NCBI GenBank assembly: GCA_030603385.1
Contig: JAUVXW010000022.1
Coordinates: 1-64,000, forward strand
DNA from: Promethearchaeota archaeon
GTDB taxonomy: Archaea > Asgardarchaeota > Lokiarchaeia > Sigyniarchaeales > SOKP01
DNA length: 64,000 nucleotides
Direction: 5' to 3'
Below the pieces are notes generated by a model. That model saw only the letters and a program-made list of their open reading frames with translations. It ran no database searches and had not been told where the DNA came from. The position numbers and the translations under genes were made by a program. The first letter of the stretch is position 1; every line of letters begins with the position of its first letter. Positions 35,837 through 44,661 of this stretch are shown here, in pieces.

Positions 35837-37204
35837 TTAAATAGAATTGTGTTTTGACCCTTCTCCTATTTTTCTATAAATAAATCCTTTACTTTCTATG
35901 ATTTTCTTATCAAAAATATTACGACCGTCGATAAGAATTGGTTTGTTCTTCATAGTTTGTTTTAAAACATCAAGATCAACAGAATAATATTGCTTGTGAT
36001 TTGTCGCAAAAATCAAGACATCGGCATCCTTCACGGCAGCATCAAAATCGGCTGTTAATTCAGTTTCTTTATAATCTTTTTCTCTGACCCAGGGATCGTG
36101 AGCGATGTATTCTATGTTATGAGAATGGTACCTATTTTTCAAAAAATCTACAATTCTTTCAGTAGGTGTATTTCTTGTATCGTCGCAATCTGCTTTATAT
36201 GCAACACCCATTAAAGTAATTTTGATGTTATCATGTTTGTCTGCTTCTTTTAAAGCGTCCTCCATTAATTCAACCGTATGTTCTGGCATAAAATCATTCA
36301 ATTCTCTACCATAGGGTAATAATTTCACTCGGTCGAGAAATTTCTTTGGTGTATAAGTTTGAAGGCCGTACATTAACAACCATGGATCCTTCGTGAGACA
36401 ATGCCCTCCAACTCCGCTGCCAGGAAAGTGCATCATCCTATCATGTCTGTAATTTATTAATTCTATAATTTCAAAAATGTTCCTATTAAAATCCTCAGCT
36501 ACTAGTGCCATTTCGTTGGCAAAAGCAATATTTACATCTCTATAAGTGTTTTCTATACATTTTGTTAACTCTGCAGTCAAAGTATCTGTAACCTGAAGTT
36601 CTTTCTTAACAACTTTTCCATAGAGAAATTTACCATTCTCATTCGCTTTCTCGCATCCACCACCTATAACTCTCGGAAAATCTGTAATATACTCAAGCAT
36701 TTTTCCAGGCATCACCCGCTCAAATGAAAACACTAGATAAAAATCTTCCCCTCTCTTCATACCACTTCCTTTTTCTAAAATCGGTTGTACAATATTATCA
36801 GTAGTCCCTGGTGCTACAGTTGATTCTATAATTACAGTAACCCCCTTTTTCAATTTTGGAGCAATTAATTTTGATACATCTCTTAAAGATTCATAACGTG
36901 GAATTTTATGGTCATCAACGGGGGTTTGGACATCAATCAAAATATAATCTGCCTCATCTATAGCATCATATTTGTCTGTTACGTAAAACTTTTTATTTTT
37001 TACAATACGAGCAATTAGATCATCTAATCCTGGTTCATCTCCTTCGAAAGGGGTCTTACCACTATTTAAACAGTCTATTTTCCAGCCGGATCTTTTCGAT
37101 CGACGTTGAATGCCTGTAACATAAAAATCTTCTACATCCGCTAAGAGTGCGCTCATTGGAATTCCAACATAACCCATTCCGATTACTATTATGTTAGTTG
37201 TCAT
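35837..37204 (-). CDS. Nucleotide-sugar dehydrogenase (UDP-glucose / UDP-ManNAc dehydrogenase family)
   Basis: A 455-residue NAD-dependent four-electron dehydrogenase that oxidises the C6 alcohol of a UDP-hexose to a uronic acid for surface glycans. Rossmann motif VIGMGYVGIPMSALLAD, STVAPGTTDNIVQPIL, AELTKCIENTYRDVNIAFANE and the active-site Cys in SGVGGHCLTKDPW. The C-terminal UDP-binding domain has GVAYKADCDDTRNTPTE and FATNHKQYY. The motifs suit the WecC/VipA branch more than UDP-glucose 6-dehydrogenase proper, but the sugar is uncertain. No other glycan genes are adjacent. Confidence 0.9.
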   Translation of the reverse strand: MTTNIIVIGMGYVGIPMSALLADVEDFYVTGIQRRSKRSGWKIDCLNSGKTPFEGDEPGLDDLIARIVKNKKFYVTDKYDAIDEADYILIDVQTPVDDHKIPRYESLRDVSKLIAPKLKKGVTVIIESTVAPGTTDNIVQPILEKGSGMKRGEDFYLVFSFERVMPGKMLEYITDFPRVIGGGCEKANENGKFLYGKVVKKELQVTDTLTAELTKCIENTYRDVNIAFANEMALVAEDFNRNIFEIIELINYRHDRMMHFPGSGVGGHCLTKDPWLLMYGLQTYTPKKFLDRVKLLPYGRELNDFMPEHTVELMEDALKEADKHDNIKITLMGVAYKADCDDTRNTPTERIVDFLKNRYHSHNIEYIAHDPWVREKDYKETELTADFDAAVKDADVLIFATNHKQYYSVDLDVLKQTMKNKPILIDGRNIFDKKIIESKGFIYRKIGEGSKHNSI

Positions 37205-37326
37205 TTTCCTTTTTAAATTGCTATTAATGAATTTTATATTAAGTATTATCTTTTCAAGTAATCCATTATAGAAAAAATTTTATCATTTTGATTAATTTTT
37301 TATAATTCTAACCATTTCAGAAACCT

Positions 37327-38442
37327 ATGAATGATACAAATAAAGATGTGTATCGAAGACTTCAAGAACATCTGAATAATATGCCCGTAGGATTTCCAGC
37401 TACGCAATCTGGTGTGGAAATTAGGGTTTTAAAACATTTATTTACCCCTAAGGAAGCCGAAGTAGCGTTACATCTAAAGTTCCAACCTGAACCCTTGAAA
37501 AAAGTATATAGACGGTTTAAGAAGAGTGGTATAACATTAGAAGAACTTGAACAAAAATTAGATGAAATGTATTTAAAGGGTTTAATTAATCGCGGTTCTA
37601 GAAATATTGGAGATACAGAGGAAAAATACTATGCTAATGCTGCTTTGGCAATTGGGATGTATGAATATCAGTTAGGTAGACTTACCAAGGAATTTTATAA
37701 TGATCATGAGCAGTATGTAGATGAAGCCTTTATGGATGAATATAATTCTTCAGGAATCCCTCAATTACGCGTCATTCCTATTGAAGAAACAATAGATTAT
37801 GAACAAAAAATCGCGTCTTATGATGATATGAGAAATCTAATTGAGAATATAGGTGAACCTATTGCTGTAGCTGAATGTATATGTAGACAAGCTAAAGAAT
37901 TAATAGGAGAGCCATGTACAAAAACCAAATTAGTTGAATCATGTTTTACATTTAGAAATGCAGCTAAATCCTATTTAGAGAAAGGTCTTGCTAGACAAAT
38001 AACTAAAGAGGAAGCACTTGACCTATTAAGAAAAGCAGAAGAAGATGGATTAGTTCTCCAACCAGGGAACTCTCTTAGACCAATGAATATTTGTACCTGT
38101 TGTGGGTGTTGTTGTGCAATCTTGACTCATGAGAAAAAGATCCCTGAACCGGCTCAATTCTTCGCGACCAACTATTATGCAGAAGTTGATCAGGATTCTT
38201 GCATAGGATGTGGAACATGTGAAGAACGCTGTAATATGGACGCTATTCACGTGGAGGATGCTATCGCCCATATAGATTTAACTAGATGTATTGGTTGTGG
38301 GGTTTGCGTGCCTACATGTACATCCGATGCTATGAAATTATCTAAGAAAGAAGAAGAAACATTACCACCCAAGAGTACTATTGCAACATATATGGCAATT
38401 ATGGATAAAAAGGCAGAGTTTGCTCGAGCTGATAAAAATTGA
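37327..38442 (+). CDS. Ferredoxin-domain protein with N-terminal winged-helix-like region
   Basis: A 371-residue protein. The N-terminal 90 residues look like a winged-helix (EVRVLKHLFTPKEAEVALHL-type and GLINRGSRNIGDTEEKYYAN wing). A cysteine-rich middle follows (AECICRQAKELIGEPC, then NICTCCGCCCAIL), and the C-terminal quarter holds two classic 4Fe-4S sites, CIGCGTCEERCNMDAI and CIGCGVCVPTCTSDAM. It is an electron-transfer or redox-sensing protein; family members with this layout are common in anaerobic archaea and deltaproteobacteria. Its electron partner is not encoded next to it. Confidence 0.85.
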   Translation: MNDTNKDVYRRLQEHLNNMPVGFPATQSGVEIRVLKHLFTPKEAEVALHLKFQPEPLKKVYRRFKKSGITLEELEQKLDEMYLKGLINRGSRNIGDTEEKYYANAALAIGMYEYQLGRLTKEFYNDHEQYVDEAFMDEYNSSGIPQLRVIPIEETIDYEQKIASYDDMRNLIENIGEPIAVAECICRQAKELIGEPCTKTKLVESCFTFRNAAKSYLEKGLARQITKEEALDLLRKAEEDGLVLQPGNSLRPMNICTCCGCCCAILTHEKKIPEPAQFFATNYYAEVDQDSCIGCGTCEERCNMDAIHVEDAIAHIDLTRCIGCGVCVPTCTSDAMKLSKKEEETLPPKSTIATYMAIMDKKAEFARADKN

Positions 38443-38490
38443 AATTAGGATTTAGACTAAAAAAAAAATAGAAAAAAAAATGGAGCTTTT

Positions 38491-39180
38491 TTAAGACTTC
38501 TTTTTCTTTTTGTAGGATTCCCCTTTGACTGCTTTAAAGACTCCCGCAATTATTGCTCCTGCTATGAATCCCCCAACATGGGCGAAATGCGCTGTAGATC
38601 CAAGGGTAAATGGATCCATTAGTGATACTAAAGCATATGTTAACTCCGCAATAAAGTAGGTTATTATAAAATAACCTGCACTTACTTTTCTCATTGTCAT
38701 ACCAGTTGAAGATGGAAGATAGAATTTATTACCAGAGTATAGAATTAAATAAACGCCCATAAGACCAAAAATTGCTCCAGATGCTCCTAAAGAAGGGATA
38801 TCTGCTAAAAATGGACCCCAAACTGGAATAATTATTGTACTTAGAGCGTGAAGCAAACTACCAAAAAGTCCAGCAACAATGTAAGTAAATAGGAATAAAA
38901 TATGCCCCATAGCATGTTCACAGTTATCCGTTACCACAAAAAAAAACCACATATTCATTATTATATGTACAATATCCCCGTGCATAAACATTGAACTAAA
39001 TAATGTCCATAGATTTTTACCTTCAAAAAAATCAGCGGGGACAAAAGCAGCTTCAATATGCATTTGACCTGTTGGATCCATCATTTGCCAAATAAATGCA
39101 ACAATATTAATAATCAATATTACGACAGAAAAATATTGCTTAAAAAATGGAATCTTATCACTTTCAGCTTCCATTACCAT
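38491..39180 (-). CDS. Rhomboid-family intramembrane serine protease
   Basis: A 229-residue six-helix rhomboid. Catalytic Ser134 lies in GASGAIFGLMG and catalytic His201 in AHFAHVGGFIAG; the HGDIVHIIMNMWFF motif in the first third is the conserved HxxxN-type segment. It cleaves membrane proteins within the bilayer. The start has GGAG about 10 nt upstream (ATG 39180; a second ATG 39174 is equally possible). Convergent with the ferredoxin-domain gene; 49 nt apart. Confidence 0.92.
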   Translation of the reverse strand: MVMEAESDKIPFFKQYFSVVILIINIVAFIWQMMDPTGQMHIEAAFVPADFFEGKNLWTLFSSMFMHGDIVHIIMNMWFFFVVTDNCEHAMGHILFLFTYIVAGLFGSLLHALSTIIIPVWGPFLADIPSLGASGAIFGLMGVYLILYSGNKFYLPSSTGMTMRKVSAGYFIITYFIAELTYALVSLMDPFTLGSTAHFAHVGGFIAGAIIAGVFKAVKGESYKKKKKS

Positions 39181-39371
39181 TATTATTAACTCCTTTTATA
39201 AGTTTTAACTAAAAATTAGGTGTTAAAGATATTTTTCTCAAATTACTTAAAAATATTTCTAGTATTTTTGAAAAATACCTTTTTTTAAATGGTATAATAG
39301 CTTTTTATGGAATTTGAAAAATCTCAAAATAAATTAGAAGATAAGAAGTTATATTCTTATTATATAACCTT

Positions 39372-39791
39372 CTATTGTAGCTTTTCTTGAACATATTTAA
39401 GTAAATCTTTTCCCGAAAAAGGTTTTACAATATATCCATCTGCCCCTAATGCATGCCCCTTTTGGATGTCTTCATTAAAGCTTTTGACTGTAAACAGAAC
39501 GACCAGAATATGCTTATAGCGCTCCTCTGCCTTTATTTGACGCAGAACATCCATACCTGACCTCCCAGGCATCATAACGTCTAGAAGTATAAGGGAGATT
39601 TCGGTATAACGCTCCTCTACCACTTTCATGGCCTCTTTAGCGTTGGCACTCGTGATAGTCTCGAAATCTCCTAATTTCAAAAATTTCTCGGTTAAATTCA
39701 AAATATCTGGTTCGTCATCTACGATTAGAATGAGGTGACTTTTGTTTTGCCCTTTCTGGTTCACATTTTCAATTAACTCTTTCTCCGACAT
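39372..39791 (-). CDS. Response regulator, single receiver domain
   Basis: A 139-residue CheY-like receiver: acidic pair in LIVDDEPD, phosphoacceptor Asp in LILLDVMMPGRSG (about residue 71), conserved Thr in VVLFTVKSF and Lys in GYIVKPFSGKDLL. No output domain, so it must signal through protein contact. ATG 39791 is chosen over TTG 39797 because AGGA lies 7 nt upstream. No histidine kinase is seen in the window, so the partner is encoded elsewhere. Confidence 0.92.
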   Translation of the reverse strand: MSEKELIENVNQKGQNKSHLILIVDDEPDILNLTEKFLKLGDFETITSANAKEAMKVVEERYTEISLILLDVMMPGRSGMDVLRQIKAEERYKHILVVLFTVKSFNEDIQKGHALGADGYIVKPFSGKDLLKYVQEKLQ

Positions 39792-39938
39792 AAGCAAATC
39801 CTAAGTACAATTTTTTGTCTTGATTAAGCATAATATAATTTTTCTATATATAATTGAATTTAGTCAGTTATATAAATGAGCTTATTTTTTACATTTGTGA
39901 TCATCAAAATCACAATCAAAATTCACATATGAGTTAAT

Positions 39939-40595
39939 ATGGTAAGAAAAAATCAGTTGCCCCAATTCCCTAATGATTATTTAAATGAAAAAGCTAATGA
40001 ATATGATAGTTCAAAATGGATGGAGCGAAATCAAAAAAGGTCCACTTTATTAAGTATTCAGTATCTTTTCGATAAGAAATTGAATGACCAAGAAGAGGAT
40101 GGTATAGAAAGGGGAGATTCATTTTTAATTTTAGATTTAGGGTGTGGAACGGGATTTTCTTCGGAAATCCTGATTGAAAATGGATATAAAGTAATTGGTA
40201 TCGATATATTACCTGATATGATATTAAAGACAAGAGAAAAAAAAAAAACCCTTAAAGAGAAAAAAAATCTCGAATTAATCTTAGCAGATATTAATTATTT
40301 GCCAATTAAGACTAATGTAATCGATCATGTCATTTCAATTTCATCTTATAACTTCATAACATACGGAAAAGAAAATTATGGTGAAAAAGTTAAACTTTTA
40401 GGCGAGACTGCTAAATATTTAAACAAAATTCTTAAGAAAAGGGGAAGAATTATAATTGAATTTTATCCTAAAGATGATCATGAATTAGATATTTTTAATA
40501 AATCATTTATTAACAATGGATTTGAAGGATTTATGGTGAAAAACAATCCAATGCAAAAATCTGGTCAGACCTTTCTATTGTTAAAGAAAAGTTAG
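39939..40595 (+). CDS. BUD23-like class I SAM methyltransferase
   Basis: A 218-residue methyltransferase with SAM motif ILDLGCGTGFSSEIL, acidic strand GIDILPDM and ADINYLPI. Beyond the general fold it follows the BUD23/WBSCR22 layout: an N-terminal PPEIFY-like segment (LPQFPNDYLNEKANEYDSS), the ISISSYNFIT motif where BUD23 has ISISALQW, and IIIEFYPKDDHELDIF followed by NNGFEGFMVKNNP. In eukaryotes BUD23 methylates N7 of a guanine in 18S rRNA with Trm112. Probable archaeal rRNA guanine-N7 methyltransferase. Five nt separate it from the radical SAM gene downstream. Confidence 0.8.
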   Translation: MVRKNQLPQFPNDYLNEKANEYDSSKWMERNQKRSTLLSIQYLFDKKLNDQEEDGIERGDSFLILDLGCGTGFSSEILIENGYKVIGIDILPDMILKTREKKKTLKEKKNLELILADINYLPIKTNVIDHVISISSYNFITYGKENYGEKVKLLGETAKYLNKILKKRGRIIIEFYPKDDHELDIFNKSFINNGFEGFMVKNNPMQKSGQTFLLLKKS

Positions 40596-40600
40596 TAAAA

Positions 40601-41740
40601 ATGGGAACTTGTAAATTTTGTGGGAAAGCAGATAGAACAATATCTGAAGTTCTTCAAGTATGTAGAAAATGTATTTTGGAAGCTGATTGGAATACAATCA
40701 AACCCCATATTTTAGGAGTTCACAAACAGGTTCGACAACTTGTAGAATTACCAGAAAAACCTCCTAAAGCAGAGAAACCAAATATCAAATTAAAATGTAA
40801 TTACTGCATAAATGAATGCTCTCTTTCTGATAATGATGTAAGTTATTGCGGTTTAAGAAATATTCGAAGGAACAACTCTGGAGATTTACCTTTTCCGTCT
40901 AAATCAAAAGGATACATTCATGGTTATATCGATCCCAATCCTACAAATTGTTGCAATGCATGGTTTTGCCCTGCTGGGACTTCGGTTGGTTTTCCAAAAT
41001 ATTCTGATTATGAAACTCCTGAATTTGGGACATATAGCTATGCTGCATTTCTATATGGATGCACATTTTCGTGCCTCTTCTGCCAGAATAGTAGCCATAA
41101 GCAATTTCAGAAGCAATATCTGTTTGATAGTGAAACTTTAGCAAATCAAATAGTAAAAAATGAGAAAATTACTTGTCTATGCTATTTTGGGGGAACTCCT
41201 GAATCCCAATTGCCATTTTCTATTAATTTAGCAGAACTAATTTTAGAAAAAATAGAAACTAAAGATAAAAAGAGAATAATGCGTGTATGTTGGGAATGGA
41301 ATGGAAGTGGGAGACAAGATTTAGTAGAAAAATGCATGAAAATCGCAATAAAAACGGGGGGTAATATAAAATTTGATTTAAAAAGTTTCGATGAGAAATT
41401 AAATTTAGCATTATGTGGTATTAGTAATAGCAGAACTCTTGAAAATTTTAATTTCTTAGCTGAAAATTATTTTGGAACCAGGGGAAAAGAAATGCCAGAA
41501 ATAAGTGGCTGTACATTAATGGTTCCAGGTTATGTCAACCATGAGGAAGTGGAGTTAATAGCAAATTTTATTAGGGAGATAAATCCTGATATTCCCTATA
41601 GCCTCTTAGTGTTTCATGGTGATTACCAAATGAAAGATTTACCTATTACTCCAAGAAAACAAGCAGAAAATTGCCTTAAAGTTGCTCAAAGATATCTAAA
41701 TAATGTACATTTGGGGAATAAATTCTTGTTAGGATCATGA
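40601..41740 (+). CDS. Radical SAM protein, PflA/AmmeMemoRadiSam-like
   Basis: A 379-residue radical SAM enzyme. An N-terminal zinc-finger-like part has CKFCGKADRTISEVLQVC and CNYCINECSLSDNDVSYCG. The radical SAM CxxxCxxC is YGCTFSCLFCQNSSH at about residue 155; YFGGTPESQLPF is the following glycine-rich SAM-binding motif. Related proteins activate glycyl-radical or other enzymes, but the substrate is unknown. It forms an operon with the BUD23-like gene. A truncated, decayed copy of its C-terminal half lies 1.85 kb downstream, beyond an HNH-endonuclease gene. Confidence 0.88.
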   Translation: MGTCKFCGKADRTISEVLQVCRKCILEADWNTIKPHILGVHKQVRQLVELPEKPPKAEKPNIKLKCNYCINECSLSDNDVSYCGLRNIRRNNSGDLPFPSKSKGYIHGYIDPNPTNCCNAWFCPAGTSVGFPKYSDYETPEFGTYSYAAFLYGCTFSCLFCQNSSHKQFQKQYLFDSETLANQIVKNEKITCLCYFGGTPESQLPFSINLAELILEKIETKDKKRIMRVCWEWNGSGRQDLVEKCMKIAIKTGGNIKFDLKSFDEKLNLALCGISNSRTLENFNFLAENYFGTRGKEMPEISGCTLMVPGYVNHEEVELIANFIREINPDIPYSLLVFHGDYQMKDLPITPRKQAENCLKVAQRYLNNVHLGNKFLLGS

Positions 41741-41801
41741 TTTAAATCAAATTTTTAAAAATTTGGTAAAAATTTATTTAATCCTATAATAAAACTGCTT
41801 C

Positions 41802-43484
41802 TTACAAGATTAAATGGTATTTACCATTTCTAAAAGTAATAAAATTAGATCTTAGTAGATCATCAACAGAAGAAATTAGCGAAGTTTCAAGTATTCTATG
41901 TTCATTTTTATTTTCGCAAATCCATAAATTTTCCAATCTATTATCCATAGCATCAAAATTGATATGATGAACAATACATTCTGGTTTTAAGTATTTTCTA
42001 TCGATAATATACTTTTTTGACCATTCTAATTCAGGATGCTTTGCTAAGTCTCTTTCCATAACATAACGATGCTCGTACATCCATCCTTTATTATTCTTGG
42101 CAGTAAGATTTCCGTAACCTTCTGGTATTCTCATCCAAACTCGACCTTCGCTATGTTGGTATTTTCCAAAGCCTCTCTCCTTATTTTCCATATCAATATT
42201 ATGTTTTACTTTAGACCAATAATAAATCACACCTCTATCAACACCGCACAGTTTGGCAAGTCTTCTTTGTGTTAGGTTAAAATTTTCATCGTGAATAAGT
42301 CGATCAACCCATTCTTTGTGCAAATATAAGGGATTTTCGTCCGAACAATCTGAACAAGGATCTAACAGTATTTCTTTTTCTGAAGGTTGGTTTTCACGAA
42401 TTTTGACAATCCAATCGTCAGAAATCTCTTTCCAATTAATTTTTTTAATTTCTACTTTTATCAAGTTTATATCTTTATAAGGATTAATGGATATCGGTTT
42501 TAAAATTTCTTTAATCCTTGATGAACTTAATTCTCTACAATCGAAATTAGTGTTAAAGTAATATTTCCCATCTTTAAAACCTATTTGATTCAATTTGATT
42601 AAATCTCTATAACATTCATTTAATGTTCCGTCTGCTTTTTTATGGTTCTCAGTATTTTCATATAACCATAAATTTTCCAACCTATTATCAGATTTTTTAA
42701 AGTTAATATGATGAACTATAGTTCCTTTTTTCAAATATTTTCCTTCAATTAGATATTTTTTTGACCATTCTAATTCAGGATGTTCTGATAAATATTTTTC
42801 CATTACAATAACATGTTCAAATCGAACATTTCTACCTTTTTGAGGTACTAATTCTGGATGTAAATATCCCTTAGGCATATATAATTTTACATAACCTCTT
42901 TCATCAATCCATCTTCCATTTGTCCAATCTTTTGCGGGAATTTCATGTATTTTACGCCATCCAAGTATAGTAGAATAATGCACTCCGCATACTTCACCAA
43001 TTAATTGATCAGTTAACTTCAATTCTTTATTATTATAAACTGTCTCCAACCATTTTTTATGTTTATATAAAGGATTTGCTCTTGAACAATCTTGTTTAGG
43101 ATCTAATTGAATCTCATAATCAGAATATTGATTTTTTGGGTATTTTATAGTCCACTCTTTTGCAACCTTATCCCAATCTATATTTCTAATTTCTTCTCTT
43201 ATTTTTTGTATATCATAATTTTTACTATCCGTTTTTTTATAATTTATAATTTCTTCATTTCTTTCTATATTTTCTTGATGTAATTGTTTTGCTTTATCAT
43301 CTTTAGGATCTTGTTCATAATCCAAATTTTCATATTCTGCAAAAGGATCTTCAGTGTCTTCCCTTGGTTCCCAATCATTCTCTAATTCTTCCGATTTAAT
43401 TTCTTCACCTTTAACTTCATCCACTTCTTTATTTTTTTCATGAGAATCTAGTTGATCTTCCCAGTCACTACCATATTCACTCAT
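41802..43484 (-). CDS. HNH endonuclease-like protein with internal duplication
   Basis: A 560-residue protein with an acidic, low-complexity N-terminus (about 1-95), then two copies of a module of roughly 220 residues. Each module has a KxxWL-type helix region with a HTH (GEVCGVHYSTILGWRK; AKLCGVDRGVIYYWSK) and an HNH nuclease part: TIVHHINFKKSDNRLENLWL in the first, CIVHHINFDAMDNRLENLWI in the second, each preceded by EHPELEWSKKYLI or KHPELEWSKKYII. Such HNH plus HTH proteins are typical of mobile or phage-derived endonucleases. It sits on the opposite strand between an intact radical SAM gene and its broken copy. Confidence 0.82.
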   Translation of the reverse strand: MSEYGSDWEDQLDSHEKNKEVDEVKGEEIKSEELENDWEPREDTEDPFAEYENLDYEQDPKDDKAKQLHQENIERNEEIINYKKTDSKNYDIQKIREEIRNIDWDKVAKEWTIKYPKNQYSDYEIQLDPKQDCSRANPLYKHKKWLETVYNNKELKLTDQLIGEVCGVHYSTILGWRKIHEIPAKDWTNGRWIDERGYVKLYMPKGYLHPELVPQKGRNVRFEHVIVMEKYLSEHPELEWSKKYLIEGKYLKKGTIVHHINFKKSDNRLENLWLYENTENHKKADGTLNECYRDLIKLNQIGFKDGKYYFNTNFDCRELSSSRIKEILKPISINPYKDINLIKVEIKKINWKEISDDWIVKIRENQPSEKEILLDPCSDCSDENPLYLHKEWVDRLIHDENFNLTQRRLAKLCGVDRGVIYYWSKVKHNIDMENKERGFGKYQHSEGRVWMRIPEGYGNLTAKNNKGWMYEHRYVMERDLAKHPELEWSKKYIIDRKYLKPECIVHHINFDAMDNRLENLWICENKNEHRILETSLISSVDDLLRSNFITFRNGKYHLIL

Positions 43485-43587
43485 ATTGTTATCGTAATTA
43501 CAATTTTTATCATTTTAATAAAAAATAAATTGAAAATATTTAAAAATAAACAGAGAAAAGTATTTGTGATTATTAAAATCAGCTTAA

Positions 43588-44217
43588 ATTAAGCAAAAGC
43601 AATGTCTCACACAAGAATTTTTCAAAGAGATATCTATTTGATGCTGAATTGTTAGCAAACCAAATAGTGAAAAATAAGGATATTACATGTATATGTTATT
43701 TTGGAGGAACTCCAGAGGCTCAATTACCATTTTCCATTAACTTATCTAATAAAATTCTTGAAAAAATTAAACAGGAAAACAAAAATCGAAAATTTAGGAT
43801 ATGCTGGGAATGGAATGGGAGTGGAAATCAGGCTTTAATCGAAAAATGTATGCAAATAGCCATTGAATCAGGCGGAAACATAAAATTTGATCTGAAAACA
43901 TTTAATGAAAAGTTAAATTTAGCAAATTTCTAGCCGAAAATTACTTTGGAATAAGAGGTGAAAATATGCCTGAGATGAGTGCTTGTACTTTACTAGTTCC
44001 AGGATATACATCGCATGAGGAGGTTGAGTTAATTGCAAAATACATAAAATCAATTAACGAAAACATTCCTTATAGCCTATTAATATTCCACGGAGATTAT
44101 CAGATGAGAGATTTAGGGATTACACCCAGAAAGCAAGCTTTAAAGAGCTTGGAAATCGCAAAAAAATATTTAACGAGAGTAAATTTGGGAAATAAGTTCT
44201 TATTGGGATTTAATTAG
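43588..44217 (+). pseudogene. Decayed radical SAM copy (C-terminal half)
   Basis: Residues align closely with the C-terminal half of the intact radical SAM gene at 40601: RYLFDAELLANQIVKN, CYFGGTPEAQLPFSINL, CWEWNGSGNQALIEKCM, then after a gap YFGIRGENMPEMSACTLLVP and FHGDYQMRDLGITPRKQA. The N-terminal half with the CxxxCxxC motif is absent, and about 13 codons are deleted near 43925 with a frame change (stop TAG 43931-43933). It cannot make a working enzyme. The 5' break lies about 100 nt from the HNH gene start. Confidence 0.82.
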
Positions 44218-44292
44218 TTTTATTACTATACCCTTTAAAAATTAAGATAACAAAATTTATTTAATAGAAATAATTTATAGAATAGAAGAATA

Positions 44293-44306
44293 TACGTTTA
44301 AACGTA
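44293..44306. promoter_or_regulatory. Perfect 14-bp palindrome upstream of rpsJ
   Basis: TACGTTTAAACGTA, 33 nt before the proposed rpsJ start. Its centre TTTAAA could be part of a TATA-type promoter, or the whole could be an operator. Confidence 0.4.
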
Positions 44307-44338
44307 AATTTAAAATAATATCTTTTGGTGAGTGAAAC

Positions 44339-44644
44339 ATACAAAAAGCACGCATACGGTTGTCATCTACGCAATTAGATGCATTAAAATCAGTATGCGA
44401 ACAAGTTTCTCAAGTGTGCGCCAGTCAGGGCATCCGTAAACATGGACCTATTCCTCTTCCTACCAAAAGGCTCCGGGTACCTATAATGAAAGCTCCAAGT
44501 GGGCAGGGCACATCAACTTGGGCTAAATTCGAGATGCGTATTCATAAACGTCTGTTTGAAATAATTGCGAACGAAAGAAGTATGCATCTCATCATGAAAA
44601 TTCAAATTCCTGAAACTGTACTCGTAGAAATTGAGTTAATGTAA
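44339..44644 (+). CDS. rpsJ: 30S ribosomal protein S10 (uS10), probable ATA start
   Basis: uS10, a component of the 30S head near the tRNA sites. Motifs: KARIRLSSTQLDALKSVC, GPIPLPTKRLRVPIMKAPSG, KFEMRIHKRL and MKIQIPETVLVEIEL. The first canonical start (TTG 44360) would remove QKARIRL, part of the first conserved strand. In that frame a TGA lies at 44333-44335 and the only codons left are AAC, ATA, CAA, AAA. ATA 44339, 7 nt after GGTGA (44327-44331), gives a 101-residue protein of normal length. It stands apart from any ribosomal or elongation-factor operon in this window. Confidence 0.93.
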   Translation: MQKARIRLSSTQLDALKSVCEQVSQVCASQGIRKHGPIPLPTKRLRVPIMKAPSGQGTSTWAKFEMRIHKRLFEIIANERSMHLIMKIQIPETVLVEIELM

Positions 44645-44661
44645 ATATAAATTTTACTAGA

